A stretch of 8,606 bases of DNA from Alistipes sp. UBA943. Lineage in GTDB: Bacteria > Bacteroidota > Bacteroidia > Bacteroidales > Rikenellaceae. The stretch covers positions 4,719 to 13,324 of the forward strand of contig DBDB01000090.1 in assembly GCA_002293345.1 (NCBI GenBank), in the 5' to 3' direction. This document shows positions 1-7,646 of this stretch, in pieces (position 1 is the stretch's first letter; each line of letters opens with the position of its first letter). The position numbers were made by a program, and so were the translations under genes. The notes beneath the pieces were generated by a model, which was given only the letters and a program-made list of their open reading frames with translations, searched no databases and was not told the origin of the DNA.

Positions 1-306
1 GATCTTTATACAACGGAGGGTGATAGCGGTCCCGGGGTTACCGACATTAGCCTCAGGCGTATTGAATTCTGTGGAATCGAAGTAGAACCTTTGCACCGTT
101 ATTTCAGAAGTTGCCTGACAAGCCCAGTAGTGCCCGGTGGAAGTCTGGTTGTACATCTGACCATCGGTATTCCAACGATACCCCGTCGCGGGGAGGAGTA
201 AGCGGCTCCGTTGCTTCGGTTCGAAAGTCGCTAATCCGGCCGAGTCCGATTGAAAAAATCCGGATGAAGTAGCTCGCGCGGATTTCACAAAATTATAAGT
301 AAAACC
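1..306 (-). pseudogene. C-terminal fragment of a FISUMP-like (Fibrobacter major paralogous domain) surface protein, start missing
   Basis: The minus-strand frame is open from a stop at 307-309 down to the window edge. It reads, among other stretches, LLLPATGYRWNTDG, then TSTGHYWACQATS, RFYFDSTEFNTP, and ends near ITLRCIKI. This order (LPA-GYR, then G-YW, then a YF/LYF strand, then a V/L-RC-K tail) is the pattern I know from the C-terminal half of FISUMP / major paralogous domain proteins, which are usually secreted or surface lipoproteins in Bacteroidota. The RC-K motif sits at the left edge, so the true stop is probably just outside the window. Only one ATG exists in frame (157-159, inside the domain), and there is no signal peptide or lipobox. 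Only about 90 bp separate the frame's upstream stop from mreC. I therefore infer a truncated remnant or a silent C-terminal cassette. A frameshifted intact gene is unlikely for lack of space. The family call rests on motif memory, not a search. Confidence 0.5.
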
Positions 307-343
307 TTATAGAATTTCTAAAATCTATAAGTAAAATTTATAG
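293..343. repeat. Two near-identical AT-rich palindromic sites upstream of mreC
   Basis: The 11-mer TATAAGTAAAA occurs at 294-304 and again at 326-336, 32 bp apart. Each copy forms a palindrome: TATAAG-N6-CTTATA (294-311) and CTATAA-N7-TTATAG (325-343). The centres are about 31.5 bp apart, close to three helical turns, so a dimeric regulator could bind both on one face of the DNA. The stretch is much more AT-rich than the surrounding sequence. It could be an operator pair, an UP-like promoter element, or recombination sites. The sequence does not decide between these, and no regulator gene is present. Confidence 0.5.
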
Positions 344-383
344 TTTACGCCCTCGAGGGACGGTAATATAATGAGAAAAATAT

Positions 384-391
384 TACCTTTG
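384..391 (+). promoter_or_regulatory. Candidate Bacteroidota -7 box (TACCTTTG) for the mre operon
   Basis: TACCTTTG matches the Bacteroidota primary-sigma -7 consensus TAnnTTTG exactly. No TTG is found 19-20 bp upstream (361-366 reads CGGTAA), so the -33 half is missing or weak. The box ends five bases before the mreC ATG at 397, which would make the transcript leaderless or nearly so. The AT-rich palindromes at 293-343 may compensate for the weak -33 element. The real promoter could instead lie further upstream. Confidence 0.4.
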
Positions 392-396
392 TGCCG

Positions 397-1266
397 ATGC
401 ACAAACTGATCGAATTTCTGCGTAGAACGTATGTCGTGGCGCTCTTCATTCTCCTCGAAGCCATCGCGATCGGATATTACGCGCACTCGTCGAGCTATAC
501 GCGTGCACGCCTCCTGACCACCTCCAACCACATGCTCGGCGGCTTACAGGGTGTGTTTTCGGAAATCCGGGGGTATTTCTCCTTGCGCAGCGAAAACGAT
601 CGTCTGGTGTCACGTATCACGGTTCTTGAGACAACTCTGGCCCATTATCGGTGGCAGTTGCGCGGCGGCGAACGCGACTCGCTGTTGCACGACCTGCAAC
701 AGCGTGACACGCTATTGCGTGATACGGCAGGCATGCCGTACGCGTTCGCCGCCGCGCGAATCGTGGCCAATTCGATCAACAGAACGCATAACTTCATGAC
801 GCTCGACCGTGGCACACGTGACGGGGTGACGGAAGGGATGGGGGTGTTGTCTCCCGATGGTGCGATGGTGGGGTACGTCTCCGCCGCATCGTCACGCCAC
901 GCTGTGGTGCTTTCGATCCTCAACACGTCGTTCCGCGCCAGCGGCAAGATCTCGGGCAGCAACTACTTCGGGTCCATTTATTGGGATGGCAGCGATCGCT
1001 ATCACGTGCGGATGAAGGAGCTCTCGAAATATGCCGAGATACAGGTGGGTGATGCGGTCGTGTCGACAGGTTTTTCGCAATACTTCCCCGCCGACATACT
1101 GATCGGTTATGTGGAACGTTATGAATTGTCCGAAAACCAGATGTCGTACGATGTGGAGATACGCCTGGCGGTCGACGTGTCGGGACTCACGGACGTCATC
1201 CTTGTCAGCAACAGCGATGCCGAGGAGGTGCGCCGCCTCGAAACTTATAGAAGAGGAACCCTATAA
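397..1266 (+). CDS. mreC: Rod shape-determining protein MreC
   Basis: MreC is a bitopic membrane scaffold of the elongasome. It links cytoplasmic MreB and membrane MreD to the periplasmic part of PBP2 and activates the RodA-PBP2 synthase. The 289-residue product has a short basic N-terminus (HKLIEFLRR), one membrane segment at about 12-29, a probable coiled coil at about 55-108 rich in charged heptads (SENDRLVSRITVLE), and then the two-barrel MreC domain with NFMTLDRGTRDGV (132-144), VGYVS (158-162) and GDAVVSTGFSQYFP (218-231). Length and layout fit the family. A GTG at 391 would add two residues, but it overlaps the promoter-like box, so ATG 397 is preferred. mreD follows after 2 bp. mreB, often directly upstream in Bacteroidota, is not here. 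Confidence 0.93.
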   Translation: MHKLIEFLRRTYVVALFILLEAIAIGYYAHSSSYTRARLLTTSNHMLGGLQGVFSEIRGYFSLRSENDRLVSRITVLETTLAHYRWQLRGGERDSLLHDLQQRDTLLRDTAGMPYAFAAARIVANSINRTHNFMTLDRGTRDGVTEGMGVLSPDGAMVGYVSAASSRHAVVLSILNTSFRASGKISGSNYFGSIYWDGSDRYHVRMKELSKYAEIQVGDAVVSTGFSQYFPADILIGYVERYELSENQMSYDVEIRLAVDVSGLTDVILVSNSDAEEVRRLETYRRGTL

Positions 1267-1268
1267 CC

Positions 1269-1793
1269 ATGCAGAGAACCGGTCGATACGTCATCCTGTT
1301 CGTGGCACTCGTACTGCTGCAGACGCTGCTGCTGGATAACCTCAGTATCAGCATCTACCTATGCCCGTTGGTATACGTGGCGTTCCTGCTGCTGCTGCCC
1401 ATCGAGGTGCTGCCCGTCAGTGTGCTCGCGTACGCATTGGGGCTCGGTATCGTGATGGACTGGACGATGGGCACCGCCGGGATCAACACCATCGCCACGC
1501 TGCCCCTGGCCGTGATACGCATACCGTTGCTGCGCGCCATCATCGGTGTGACGGGACGCGATGTGATCCGTGAGGGAGGCATTCCGTCGCCCGTGCGTCT
1601 CGGACGTACGGTGTTCGTGCGCTACGTCATCGCCATGGTCGCCCTGCACCACCTTACGTTCTTCGTCTTCGAGGCACTCTCGTGGTCGCAAATCTGGCAA
1701 ACGCTCCTGCGGCTCATCATCAGCGGCACCGTATCGGTACTGTTCATCTGGCCCATCGCGCAAATATTCACCATGAAACCACACAAGAAATGA
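1269..1793 (+). CDS. mreD: Rod shape-determining protein MreD
   Basis: MreD is a small polytopic inner-membrane protein that partners MreC in lateral wall synthesis. The 174-residue product has about six hydrophobic segments (roughly 6-22, 29-44, 47-64, 72-93, 115-135, 143-163), with the polar motif GLGIVMDWTMGTAGINTIAT at 58-77. That GL..D...GT.G.NT pattern is typical of Bacteroidota MreD. The tail is short and basic (KPHKK). The ATG lies 2 bp after the mreC stop and is preceded by a purine-rich AAGAGGA at 1251-1257. The stop overlaps the next gene's start as ATGA, which indicates translational coupling. The overall sequence is weakly conserved, so position after mreC carries much of the call. 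Confidence 0.9.
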   Translation: MQRTGRYVILFVALVLLQTLLLDNLSISIYLCPLVYVAFLLLLPIEVLPVSVLAYALGLGIVMDWTMGTAGINTIATLPLAVIRIPLLRAIIGVTGRDVIREGGIPSPVRLGRTVFVRYVIAMVALHHLTFFVFEALSWSQIWQTLLRLIISGTVSVLFIWPIAQIFTMKPHKK

Positions 1794-3622
1794 GTCGACA
1801 GGTCGATGGAGTGGCCCGTATGCGGACATTGCAGGTGGTCGTGCTGATTGTTTTCGGTGTGATCGCCCTCCGCGTGGCGTACCTCCAACTTATTGACCGG
1901 CGCTATGCCGATATCGCACGCGGCAACACGCTTCGTCACGAGGTACAGTACCCCTCGCGCGGCGAAGTGTTCGATCGTCACGGGGAGTTCCTCGTGCAGA
2001 GCCGCGAGTGCTATGACTTGATGGTAGTCTATCGCGACCTGAATCCCGATGGATTCGATACGTTGCGATTTTGCGGTGTGACGGGTATAGACTCCGGTAT
2101 CCTCACCCGGAGACTCGCCGATGCACGCATGCACTCCCGTACCCCCCACATGGTGATGGGATACATGTCCAAGGAGGACAAACTCCGTTTCGACGAGTGC
2201 AATTTCGACGGATTCTACACCATCTACCGTACCGTGCGGCAATACCCCCGCAAGGTGGGCGGTAATCTGTTGGGATACGTGGGTGAGGTGAATCCCGATA
2301 TGATCAAGCGTTATCCGTCGTACCGTGCCGGTGAGTATGTCGGTATGAGCGGCGTGGAGTCCGCCTACGAGGAGGAGTTGCGTGGTAAAAAGGGGGTGAA
2401 AATATCGGAGGTCGACGCGCACGGCACCATACAGCAATCCTACGAGAACGGCGGATTCGATTCCCTGCCGGTACCCGGACGCTCGATTGTCTGCACCATC
2501 GACGCTGAATTGCAACTCTTTGCCGAGGAGTTAATGGCGGGCAAGGTCGGTGCCGTGGTGGCGATCGAACCTTCGACGGGAGAGATCCTCGTCATGGTAT
2601 CGTCACCCACGTACGATCCCGACGAACTTGTGGGGCGCGAACGCGGCAATCACTACATGGAGCTGCTGCGCAACAAACGCAATCCGTTGTTCAACCGTTC
2701 CGTCAGTGCACGCTATCCACCGGGATCGACGTTCAAACTCGTACAGGGATTGATCGGACTGGAGGAGGGTGTGTTGCATCCCGGGCAGCGGTACGTGTGC
2801 CATGAGGGGTACCAGGTGGGACGCCAACGGGTGAAGTGCCACAGCCACGACTCACCGCTCGACCTGCGGTTCGCCGTCGCCACGTCGTGCAACGCATACT
2901 TCTGCTACGTCTTCCGCAACATCCTTGAAAACCCCAAATATGGCGGTTCGCAAAACGGTTTCGAGGTGTGGAAAGAGTATGTCCGGAGTTTCGGCTTCGG
3001 ACGCAAACTCGACTCCGACTTCCTCGGCGAAGGCAACGGATATATTCCCGATAAGGAGTTCTACGACAAACGCTACCGCAAATCATGGAACGCATTGACG
3101 CTTCTTTCTCTTTCTATCGGTCAGGGTGAGTTGGGATGCACGCCGTTGCAAATGGCCAACCTGGCGGCCATCGTCGCCAACCGGGGATATTATTACATTC
3201 CGCATATCGTGCGATCGGTCGAAGGGCAGGATTCGCTCGACAGGCGTTTCTACGAGCGTCACTATACAAAGGTGAGCCCGAAACATTTCGAACCCATCGT
3301 ACAAGGCATGTGGCAGGGAGTGCATGAGGCGGGTGGCACGTCGGGAGTGGCGTTCCTGCCCGGACTGGACGTGTGCGGCAAGACAGGTACGGCGCAAAAC
3401 CCGCACGGGCAGGATCACTCGACATTCCTCTCGTTCGCGCCGAAGGACAATCCCCGCATCGCCATATCGGTATACGTGGAGAACGGTGGTTTCGGTGCCT
3501 CGATGGCAGCGCCGATCGCCAGCCTGATCGAGGAGCAATACCTCACCGACACGGTCAAACGCCCGTGGCTGGTCGATATGATCAAACAGAAACGGATCTA
3601 TTATCCCGTGTACGACAAATGA
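1790..3622 (+). CDS. mrdA: Penicillin-binding protein 2, elongasome peptidoglycan transpeptidase
   Basis: This is a class B monofunctional transpeptidase that cross-links new peptidoglycan in the periplasm as partner of RodA. The product is 610 residues. It has a cytoplasmic start (MSRQVDGVARMR), one membrane anchor at about 14-32, and a pedestal domain from about 50, with YPSRGEVFDRHGEFL (54-68) and YVGEVNPD (163-170). The transpeptidase domain follows, with the active-site SxxK as S313-T-F-K316, SxN as S366-C-N368 and KTG at 531-533. All catalytic motifs are intact. The ATG at 1790 overlaps the mreD stop by 4 bp. In-frame sequence extends upstream to 1682, but it lies inside mreD and would put about 36 polar residues before the anchor. 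The gene overlaps rodA in the same ATGA manner. mrdA and pbpA are both used as names. Confidence 0.95.
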   Translation: MSRQVDGVARMRTLQVVVLIVFGVIALRVAYLQLIDRRYADIARGNTLRHEVQYPSRGEVFDRHGEFLVQSRECYDLMVVYRDLNPDGFDTLRFCGVTGIDSGILTRRLADARMHSRTPHMVMGYMSKEDKLRFDECNFDGFYTIYRTVRQYPRKVGGNLLGYVGEVNPDMIKRYPSYRAGEYVGMSGVESAYEEELRGKKGVKISEVDAHGTIQQSYENGGFDSLPVPGRSIVCTIDAELQLFAEELMAGKVGAVVAIEPSTGEILVMVSSPTYDPDELVGRERGNHYMELLRNKRNPLFNRSVSARYPPGSTFKLVQGLIGLEEGVLHPGQRYVCHEGYQVGRQRVKCHSHDSPLDLRFAVATSCNAYFCYVFRNILENPKYGGSQNGFEVWKEYVRSFGFGRKLDSDFLGEGNGYIPDKEFYDKRYRKSWNALTLLSLSIGQGELGCTPLQMANLAAIVANRGYYYIPHIVRSVEGQDSLDRRFYERHYTKVSPKHFEPIVQGMWQGVHEAGGTSGVAFLPGLDVCGKTGTAQNPHGQDHSTFLSFAPKDNPRIAISVYVENGGFGASMAAPIASLIEEQYLTDTVKRPWLVDMIKQKRIYYPVYDK

Positions 3623-5058
3623 AGAACAACGGCATAGGAAGGCTTTTCGAGGGGATAGACGGCTGGACGGTGCTGCTCTACGCGGTGATCGTCTGTCTCG
3701 GGTTCGTCTTCATTACCTCCGCGTCGTACGACGACAGTGGGGCGGGGATCTTCTCGATGTCGCACTTCTACATGAAACAGCTCATGTGGATGGGAATCGC
3801 TGCCGGTGTGGCGATCGTCGTGCTGCTCATCGACGCCAGTTTCTACCACCGATGGGCCTACTTTTTTTATATAGCGGGTATCGCGGCATTGCTTGCCACG
3901 CTGATGTTTGGTCGCGAGGTGAACGGTGCCAAGGCTTGGTTCGAGTTGGGACCGATACGGGTGCAACCGGTGGAGTTCGTGAAGATCGCCACGGCACTCG
4001 CACTGGCACGCGTAATGAGTACCGGCAGCTTCTCGATCGACCGCACGGGAGACCTGTTCAAAGTGGGTGTGGTCCTCATAGTGCCCCTTTTTATCATCAT
4101 TCTGCAAAACGACACCGGATCGGGACTCGTTCTGGCATCGCTGCTGTTCGTACTCTATCGCGAGGGGATCAACAAGTGGCTCTTCATACCGGTACTGGTC
4201 ACGATCGTGCTGTTTATCTTCTCGTTCCTCTTTACGCCGATGACGTTGCTTGTGATGTTGATCCTGATCTGCACGTTGTCCGAAGCGATGATGAACAGAC
4301 AGTGGCGGTCGCGGGTGATCTATCTCGCCTCCCTGGCGCTCGGCACGCTGCTGCTCTACTTTACGATGTTTGCCGTCGTACCAGGGAGGCTGAGCCTCTA
4401 CGGATGCCTGTTGATCGTCACGCTACTCTCGCTCGTCGTGGTGGCCGTCTATGCCTTCCGGGCGAACCTGCGCAATATTTATCTGATCATGGGATTGTTC
4501 TTCGTGTCGTTGGCACTGATCCCCACGACGGACTATATTTTCAACTCCGTGCTGAAGACGCACCAACAGAATCGCATCCTCAGTTTCCTGGGTATCGTCA
4601 GCGATCCCCTCGGGACGGACTACAACGTCAACCAGGCCAAGATCGCCATCGGGTCCGGAGGATTCTTCGGCAAGGGATTCATGAACGGCACGCAGATCAA
4701 ATACGGATTCGTACCCGAGAAGCATACCGATTTTATCTTCTGCACAGCAGGTGAGGAGTGGGGATTTGTCGGGTCGATGACCGTACTGGCACTTTTCTGT
4801 GCCCTGATCTTCCGGTTGATGCGCATGGGTGAACGCCAGGGGGAGCCGTTCGGACGCATCTATTGTTACTCCGTCGCGGCATTCATGCTGTTCCACCTGT
4901 TGGTCAATATCGGTATGACTGTGGGCCTGATGCCGGTGATGGGAATCCCGTTGCCGTTCGTCAGCTACGGAGGCTCGTCGCTTGTCGCGTTTACGATCAT
5001 GCTATTCATCGCCATCCGTCTGGACGCCACTACAAGAACCCACATTGCACGACTATGA
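3619..5058 (+). CDS. rodA: RodA, SEDS-family peptidoglycan glycosyltransferase
   Basis: RodA polymerises lipid II into glycan strands in the inner membrane, working with PBP2. The 479-residue product shows the SEDS landmarks: NGAKAWFELGPIRVQPVEFVKI (102-123), QNDTGSG (163-169), SDPLGTDYNVNQAKIAIGSGG (328-348), FVPEKHTDFIF (364-374) and MGIPLPFVSYGGSS (441-454). D371 in HTDFIF matches the essential aspartate of E. coli RodA (D262, from memory). The usual QPSE serine is V117 here. The protein is about 100 residues longer than E. coli RodA. The extra length lies at about 185-305 and is mostly hydrophobic, which suggests additional membrane segments. The ATG overlaps the mrdA stop by 4 bp. An in-frame extension upstream to 3373 lies inside mrdA and is rejected. 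Confidence 0.95.
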   Translation: MKNNGIGRLFEGIDGWTVLLYAVIVCLGFVFITSASYDDSGAGIFSMSHFYMKQLMWMGIAAGVAIVVLLIDASFYHRWAYFFYIAGIAALLATLMFGREVNGAKAWFELGPIRVQPVEFVKIATALALARVMSTGSFSIDRTGDLFKVGVVLIVPLFIIILQNDTGSGLVLASLLFVLYREGINKWLFIPVLVTIVLFIFSFLFTPMTLLVMLILICTLSEAMMNRQWRSRVIYLASLALGTLLLYFTMFAVVPGRLSLYGCLLIVTLLSLVVVAVYAFRANLRNIYLIMGLFFVSLALIPTTDYIFNSVLKTHQQNRILSFLGIVSDPLGTDYNVNQAKIAIGSGGFFGKGFMNGTQIKYGFVPEKHTDFIFCTAGEEWGFVGSMTVLALFCALIFRLMRMGERQGEPFGRIYCYSVAAFMLFHLLVNIGMTVGLMPVMGIPLPFVSYGGSSLVAFTIMLFIAIRLDATTRTHIARL

Positions 5059-7646
5059 AAACTACATCTCAATACAAAGGACTGGCCTCGCAACAAGTCA
5101 TCGAGAGCCGCGAGAAGCACGGCACAAACCTCATCACGCCCCGCAAAGGCGATTCGGCGTGGAAACTGTTGGGCGAAAAGTTTCGCGATCCGATCATTCA
5201 GATTTTGCTGTTCGCTGCCGCACTGTCGCTCGCGATGGGATTCTTCACGAACGACTTTCTCGAAACGATCGGTATTATCGTGGCGATCCTTCTCGCTACA
5301 CTGGTAGGGTTCTTCTTCGAGCTGGATGCGATGCGGCGATTCAAGCGATTGAATCAGGTCAATGACGATGTGGCGGTGAAGGTGATGCGCGACGGGGCGA
5401 TGATGGAGATCCCGCGGCGTGACGTTGTGGTGGGCGACTTGGTATTCATCGAGAATGGCGAGACGATCCCCGCGGACGGTAAACTGACGGAAGCCGTGTC
5501 GTTGCGTGTCAACGAGTCGACCCTCACCGGAGAGCCCGAAGTGGGAAAAACCACCGATCCGGCACACTTTAAGGAGGATGCGACCTATCCGTCGGATGTG
5601 GTGATGCGCGGCACGACGGTTGTGGACGGATATGGACAGATGGTCGTCGAGGCGGTAGGTGACGCCACGGAAGCGGGCCGCGTGACGGAACAATCGACCA
5701 TCCAACACCACGAACCCACGCCGCTGTTTAAGCAGTTGACGCGCCTGTCGCACGTCATAGGACGTATCGGTGTGGGGGTGTCGATCGCCATCTTTATCGC
5801 GTTGCTGATCAAGGCGTTCCTCGCCGGACACTTTACGGATGCCGGATGGGTGGATATATCGCAGGAGATACTGCACATATTCATGGTTTCGGTGGCACTG
5901 ATCGTCATGGCCGTGCCGGAGGGATTGCCGATGAGTATCACGCTGTCGCTCGCCATGACGATGCGGCGTATGCTGAAGACCAACAACCTCGTGCGCAAGA
6001 TGCACGCGTGCGAGACGATGGGGGCCGTGACGGTGATCTGCACCGACAAGACGGGTACACTCACACAGAACCGCATGCGTGTGCAAGATATGGTACGCTA
6101 TGAGCCCGTTGAGGATGCACTGTTGGCCGAGGTGATTGCGGCGAACTCCACGGCGTTCCTCGATGCGGCCGACGAGCCGATCGGTAATCCGACGGAGGGT
6201 GCGTTGCTGCTGCACTTGAAAGAGCAGGGATTCGACTATGCCGCGTTGCGCGAAGATGCGCGTGTGGTGGACCGCATGACCTTCACCACCGAACGTAAAT
6301 ACATGGCCACGCTGATCGAAAGCCATACCGGCAAGCGTTTGATTTGCGTCAAGGGTGCTCCGGAGATCGTGCGTACGATGTGTCTCCATGACGGGAAGCA
6401 ACACGACGTCGAGCAGCAACTACACCTGTTCCAGAATCGTGCGATGCGTACACTGGGGATTGCTTATTCCGAAACTTCGGCCGAGACGTGCGACGAGGCG
6501 TTGCAAAATCCGCAACTGCTGTTTGTGGCTGTGGCTGCCATTGCGGATCCCGTGCGTGAGGACGTACCGGAAGCTGTGTCACGCTGCATGAAGGCCGGTA
6601 TCGGCATCAAGATCGTCACCGGCGACACGCCCGTCACCGCGCGCGAGATCGCGCGCCGAATCGGCCTGTGGGACGATTCCGTTGACGGACCCGTCAACGA
6701 GATGACGGGCGTGGAGTTTGCCGCAATGAGCGACGAGGAGGCGCTGCAACGTATCGGATCGCTCAAAATCATGTCCCGCGCACGCCCCCTGGACAAACAG
6801 CGTCTCGTGCAACTGCTGCAACAGCAGGGTGAAGTGGTGGCTGTGACGGGCGACGGCACGAACGACGCTCCGGCACTGAATTTCGCGAACGTGGGTCTGT
6901 CGATGGGCACGGGCACCTCGGTGGCGAAGGACGCCAGCGACATCACGCTTTTGGATGACTCGTTTGCCTCGATCGCGTCGGCGGTCATGTGGGGACGGTC
7001 GCTGTACCGCAACATACAACGTTTCGTGCTGTTCCAACTCACGATCAACTTCGCCGCCATTATCGTCGTGTTCGTAGGTTCGTTGATCGGCACGGAGATG
7101 CCCCTCACGGTGGTGCAGATCCTGTGGGTGAATATCATTATGGACACTTTGGCAGCCCTTGCGATGGCATCGTTGCCGCCCAATCCCGCCGTGATGAACG
7201 AACGGCCGAGGCCGCGGAATGAGTTTATCGTCACGCCTCCCATGTGGCGTACGATCCTCACCTGCGGCGTCACGTTTGTCATTGTGCTGTTGGGCATGCT
7301 CTTCTGGTGGCATTATAACACGATTCCCAACGCGCTCGAACTGCTCACACAACAAACGATCTTTTTCTCGATGTTCGTGTTCCTTCAGTTTTGGAACATG
7401 TTCAACGCCCGCGGGTTCGAGTACCACCATCGCGTGTGGCACGACATGCGCAACAGCCGCACATTCCTGGCCATCCTTGCCCTGATCGCCGCGGGACAGG
7501 TGGCGATCACACAGTGGGGTGGTGCGGTGTTCCGTACCACGCCGCTCACCGGTATGCAGTGGCTGACGATCATCTGCCTCACCTCGCTGATCGCGATACT
7601 GGGTGATGCGGTTCGATATTTACGCCACAGGGGGTTGCAATCTTAA
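5055..7646 (+). CDS. Calcium-translocating P-type ATPase, PMCA (P2B) type
   Basis: This is probably an ATP-driven Ca2+ exporter of the inner membrane. The 863-residue product has the full P-type order: M1-M2 at about 46-88; an actuator domain with LTGEP around 157-161 (catalytic E160); M3-M4 at about 235-300 with VMAVPEGLP (284-292), the cation-binding PEGL; phosphorylation motif DKTGTLT with D331; nucleotide domain with FTTERK (410-415) and KGAPE (433-437); hinge TGDGTNDAP (598-606); and M5-M10 from about 655. M6 reads WVNIIMD (691-697). N693 and D697 with PEGL match the single-calcium-site PMCA pattern, unlike SERCA. All catalytic residues are present and no autoinhibitory extension is seen. 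The ATG overlaps the rodA stop by 4 bp, implying cotranscription with the wall genes. Substrate is inferred from motifs and other cations cannot be excluded. Confidence 0.92.
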   Translation: MKTTSQYKGLASQQVIESREKHGTNLITPRKGDSAWKLLGEKFRDPIIQILLFAAALSLAMGFFTNDFLETIGIIVAILLATLVGFFFELDAMRRFKRLNQVNDDVAVKVMRDGAMMEIPRRDVVVGDLVFIENGETIPADGKLTEAVSLRVNESTLTGEPEVGKTTDPAHFKEDATYPSDVVMRGTTVVDGYGQMVVEAVGDATEAGRVTEQSTIQHHEPTPLFKQLTRLSHVIGRIGVGVSIAIFIALLIKAFLAGHFTDAGWVDISQEILHIFMVSVALIVMAVPEGLPMSITLSLAMTMRRMLKTNNLVRKMHACETMGAVTVICTDKTGTLTQNRMRVQDMVRYEPVEDALLAEVIAANSTAFLDAADEPIGNPTEGALLLHLKEQGFDYAALREDARVVDRMTFTTERKYMATLIESHTGKRLICVKGAPEIVRTMCLHDGKQHDVEQQLHLFQNRAMRTLGIAYSETSAETCDEALQNPQLLFVAVAAIADPVREDVPEAVSRCMKAGIGIKIVTGDTPVTAREIARRIGLWDDSVDGPVNEMTGVEFAAMSDEEALQRIGSLKIMSRARPLDKQRLVQLLQQQGEVVAVTGDGTNDAPALNFANVGLSMGTGTSVAKDASDITLLDDSFASIASAVMWGRSLYRNIQRFVLFQLTINFAAIIVVFVGSLIGTEMPLTVVQILWVNIIMDTLAALAMASLPPNPAVMNERPRPRNEFIVTPPMWRTILTCGVTFVIVLLGMLFWWHYNTIPNALELLTQQTIFFSMFVFLQFWNMFNARGFEYHHRVWHDMRNSRTFLAILALIAAGQVAITQWGGAVFRTTPLTGMQWLTIICLTSLIAILGDAVRYLRHRGLQS

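Noticed and set aside
181..193. GC-rich inverted repeat CCCCG-TCG-CGGGG as a terminator
   Set aside because: The stem is only 5 bp, no T-run follows on either strand, and it lies inside the minus-strand domain fragment.
1..201. Plus-strand open frame over the first 200 bases
   Set aside because: The same codon phase on the minus strand gives the recognisable LPATGYR / GHYW / RCIK pattern, so the plus frame is its shadow.
288..295. Minus-strand TAATTTTG as a promoter for the FISUMP-like fragment
   Set aside because: It fits TAnnTTTG, but there is no TTG about 19 bp upstream and no proper start codon downstream. An eight-base match in AT-rich DNA is likely by chance.
1682..1789. Upstream start for mrdA
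   Set aside because: It would place about 36 polar residues before the membrane anchor and lies wholly inside mreD. The ATGA overlap at 1790 matches the two following junctions.
1622..2515. Long minus-strand open frame opposite mreD/mrdA (297 codons)
   Set aside because: It is the antisense of mreD and mrdA, both of which have clear family motifs. The peptide is histidine-rich with no recognisable domain.
3373..3618. Upstream start for rodA
   Set aside because: It lies inside mrdA and over sequence encoding the PBP2 KTG region. The extension is not SEDS-like.
3786..4754. Plus-strand open frame inside rodA in another phase (322 codons)
   Set aside because: It overlaps the SEDS-motif-bearing rodA frame completely, and its translation is Arg/His-rich with no membrane or domain pattern.
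4863..5054. Upstream start for the calcium ATPase
   Set aside because: It lies inside rodA and would add 64 residues not like any P-type ATPase N-terminus. ATG 5055 overlaps the rodA stop as expected.
4965..6419. Long minus-strand open frame opposite the ATPase (484 codons)
   Set aside because: It is a by-product of GC-rich codon use in the ATPase gene. The translation is rich in His and Arg with no motif, and the plus strand carries intact P-type ATPase motifs.
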